From NCBI GenBank assembly GCA_944351315.1, contig CALVPL010000045.1:1-6491 (forward strand): a stretch of DNA of 6,491 nt, in the 5' to 3' direction. Position 1 is the first letter of the stretch. The number at the start of each line of letters is the position of its first letter. A program made the position numbers and the translations under genes. Below the pieces are notes generated by a model. The model searched no databases, was not told where the DNA came from, and saw only the letters and a program-made list of their open reading frames with translations. This document shows positions 5,600 to 6,491 of the stretch, piece after piece. The stretch is from an uncultured Bacilli bacterium. GTDB taxonomy: Bacteria; Bacillota_I; Bacilli_A; RF39; UBA660.

Positions 5600-6326
5600 A
5601 ATCAATTTAACTACTTACATCTTTTTTCTTATTGCTTTTTTATGTGGCTATTTTAAAAATGTTTTATACATTTTCTTTATTGTATTTTTCCATGAATTAG
5701 GCCATATCTTTTTTATTAAACTTTTTCATCATAAAATTGTTAAAGTAGAATTTTATCCATTTGGCGGGATCACAACAATAGATAAACCAATAAATTCTTC
5801 AATTAATCAAGAACTTTTTATTTCATTAGGTGGTGTATTTTTTCAACTTCTTTTAGGATTATTTCTTCTATTTCAAAAAAATGAATTACTTTCTTTTTAT
5901 AATCAAACCATTTTTTTCTTTAATTTACTTCCAATTATTCCATTAGATGGCAGTGTCTTTCTCCATGCATTTTTCGAAAAATTTTTTTCTTATCAAAAAT
6001 CTTTTTTATTATATCAAATTCTTTCTTTTTTCTTTTTCATTCTTTTCTTTCTCTATAATATCTTTTTTTCGATTGATAATTATTTTATTTGTCTTGTTTT
6101 ACTTGTTCAATTTTTTCTGGTCGAAAAAAGGAAAAAATATTTTTTTCAGCGGTTTTATTTAGAAAGATTTTTGCATAACTTTCCATATAAAAAAATTCAA
6201 AATCAAAAAGGAGAAGACATCTCCGTATTAAAAAAAGAAACCAGACATTTTTTTTATGAAAAAAATCATTATATTACTGAAAAAGAAAAAATTGCCAAAA
6301 GTTTTTTTAAAAATCACAATTTTTAA
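5574..6326 (+). CDS. spoIVFB: SpoIVFB-like M50 intramembrane metalloprotease
   Basis: This is a site-2-type zinc protease. B. subtilis SpoIVFB cleaves pro-sigma-K in the mother cell during sporulation. The HELGH motif (residues 40-44, catalytic Glu41) lies in a membrane helix, and NLLPIIPLDG (117-126) supplies the third zinc ligand Asp125. About six hydrophobic segments span 12-182. The B. subtilis protein (288 residues) ends in a CBS domain; here only about 65 charged residues follow the last helix, with no clear CBS fold. I chose ATG 5574 (250 residues, 26-bp overlap with the previous gene) because the protein then starts MKNIKIKFKINL like relatives. ATG 5556 would give 256 residues. Neither has a good ribosome binding site, so translation is probably coupled. 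Whether pro-sigma-K is the substrate here is inference. The gene has long T-runs typical of membrane-protein codons. Confidence 0.87.
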   Translation: MKNIKIKFKINLTTYIFFLIAFLCGYFKNVLYIFFIVFFHELGHIFFIKLFHHKIVKVEFYPFGGITTIDKPINSSINQELFISLGGVFFQLLLGLFLLFQKNELLSFYNQTIFFFNLLPIIPLDGSVFLHAFFEKFFSYQKSFLLYQILSFFFFILFFLYNIFFSIDNYFICLVLLVQFFLVEKRKKYFFQRFYLERFLHNFPYKKIQNQKGEDISVLKKETRHFFYEKNHYITEKEKIAKSFFKNHNF

Positions 6327-6332
6327 TTTTTT

Positions 6333-6352
6333 TTCGTAATTTGCATTACGAA
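6333..6352. promoter_or_regulatory. Perfect 20-bp dyad overlapping a -35 (possible operator)
   Basis: TTCGTAAT and ATTACGAA are perfect 8-bp inverted arms around TTGC. The dyad starts 7 bp after the spoIVFB stop and covers the predicted -35 (6341-6346) of the next gene. No T-tract follows it on the plus strand and A residues follow on the minus strand, so it does not look like an intrinsic terminator. An operator for an unknown dimeric regulator is the best reading. Confidence 0.5.
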
Positions 6353-6370
6353 TAATATGCGTGTTATAGT
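6341..6370 (+). promoter_or_regulatory. Promoter of the last, partial gene
   Basis: A -35-like TTGCAT (6341-6346), an 18-bp spacer, and TATAGT (6365-6370) preceded by an extended TGT. The predicted start near 6377 gives a leader of about 57 nt. The -35 sits inside the 20-bp dyad. Confidence 0.5.
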
Positions 6371-6383
6371 AATAATTAGATAT

Positions 6384-6422
6384 ATCTGAAATTCAGATGC
6401 TTTCCTTCTAAAGAATAGAAGG
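6384..6422 (+). other. Two hairpins in the leader of the last gene
   Basis: ATCTGA-AAT-TCAGAT (6384-6398) and CCTTCT-AAAGAAT-AGAAGG (6404-6422) are perfect short stems in the predicted 5' leader. The second ends directly before the GGCGGTGAT ribosome binding site (6422-6430). They could modulate translation or RNA stability. They match no riboswitch I recognise. Confidence 0.35.
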
Positions 6423-6433
6423 GCGGTGATATT

Positions 6434-6491
6434 ATGAATCGAAGAGAAGCTTCTTTGCATTTTATAATATTGCTTTTATTTCTCGTAATAT
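6434..6491 (+). CDS. Start of an unidentified membrane protein, 3' end outside window
   Basis: An ATG at 6434, with a GGCGGTGAT ribosome binding site 3 nt upstream, opens a frame that stays open to the window edge (19 codons): MNRREASLHFIILLLFLVI. A short basic N-terminus followed by a hydrophobic stretch indicates a membrane anchor or signal sequence. It is not ribosomal protein L21, the usual gene after spoIVFB in Bacillus. Too little is visible to name a family. Confidence 0.5.
   Translation, partial: MNRREASLHFIILLLFLVI

Noticed and set aside
5947..6162. 71-residue plus-strand frame inside spoIVFB
   Set aside because: It is an out-of-frame product of T-rich membrane-protein codons; the spoIVFB frame carries the catalytic PLDG motif here.
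6241..6307. Long T-runs (up to eight T) in spoIVFB as phase-variation tracts
   Set aside because: Such runs are common throughout this A/T-rich gene and coincide with Phe codons; the frame is intact and nothing points to switching.
6327..6433. L21 leader RNA expected after spoIVFB
   Set aside because: In Bacillus rplU follows spoIVFB, but the frame starting at 6434 does not encode the L21 N-terminus, so a leader call is unsupported.

Overview
The window looks like a low-GC (about 30% by eye), spore-lineage Bacillota chromosome, most likely an anaerobic member of class Bacilli. The reasons are strong AGGAGG-type ribosome binding sites, A/T-rich codon use, an oxygen-sensitive class III ribonucleotide reductase, and mreC-mreD sharing a locus with spoIVFA-spoIVFB. 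TGA works as a stop (nrdG ends on it inside an ATGA overlap with dut), so this is not the Mollicutes code 4. The species cannot be named from the sequence.

Layout. (1) 1-991: the end of a cell-shape operon, mreC (5' end outside the window) overlapping a short mreD. (2) 972-1568, minus strand: a Crp/Fnr-family regulator, convergent with mreD and overlapping its 3' end by 20 bp. (3) 1569-1766: a divergent regulatory region. It holds two extended -10 promoters and two copies of a 26-bp direct repeat containing a Crp-like site (TCACA half-site). One copy covers the regulator's own promoter. The other is centred about 42 bp upstream of the predicted nrdD transcription start, the classic class II activator position, where the -35 box is poor. 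(4) 1767-4917: a tight nrdD-nrdG-dut operon ending in an intrinsic terminator. (5) 4988-6326: spoIVFA-spoIVFB, encoding a membrane-anchored degenerate LytM/M23 protein and a site-2-type intramembrane metalloprotease, preceded by a possible sigma-E-like promoter. (6) 6327-6491: a 20-bp perfect dyad overlapping a predicted -35, an extended -10, a leader with two small hairpins, and the start of an unidentified membrane protein that runs off the window.

How the genes fit together. NrdG activates NrdD, which makes dNTPs without oxygen, and dUTPase removes dUTP and feeds dUMP to thymidylate synthesis. The divergent Crp/Fnr protein is the obvious candidate controller of that operon. In Bacillus subtilis the order is mreB-mreC-mreD-minC-minD-spoIVFA-spoIVFB. 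Here the regulator/nrd/dut block sits where minCD would be. The main point of interest is the regulator-plus-repeat arrangement, a testable prediction of a dedicated anaerobic dNTP-synthesis switch. I see no CRISPR array, insertion sequence, phage gene, tRNA or rRNA, and I do not claim a wholly new biological system.
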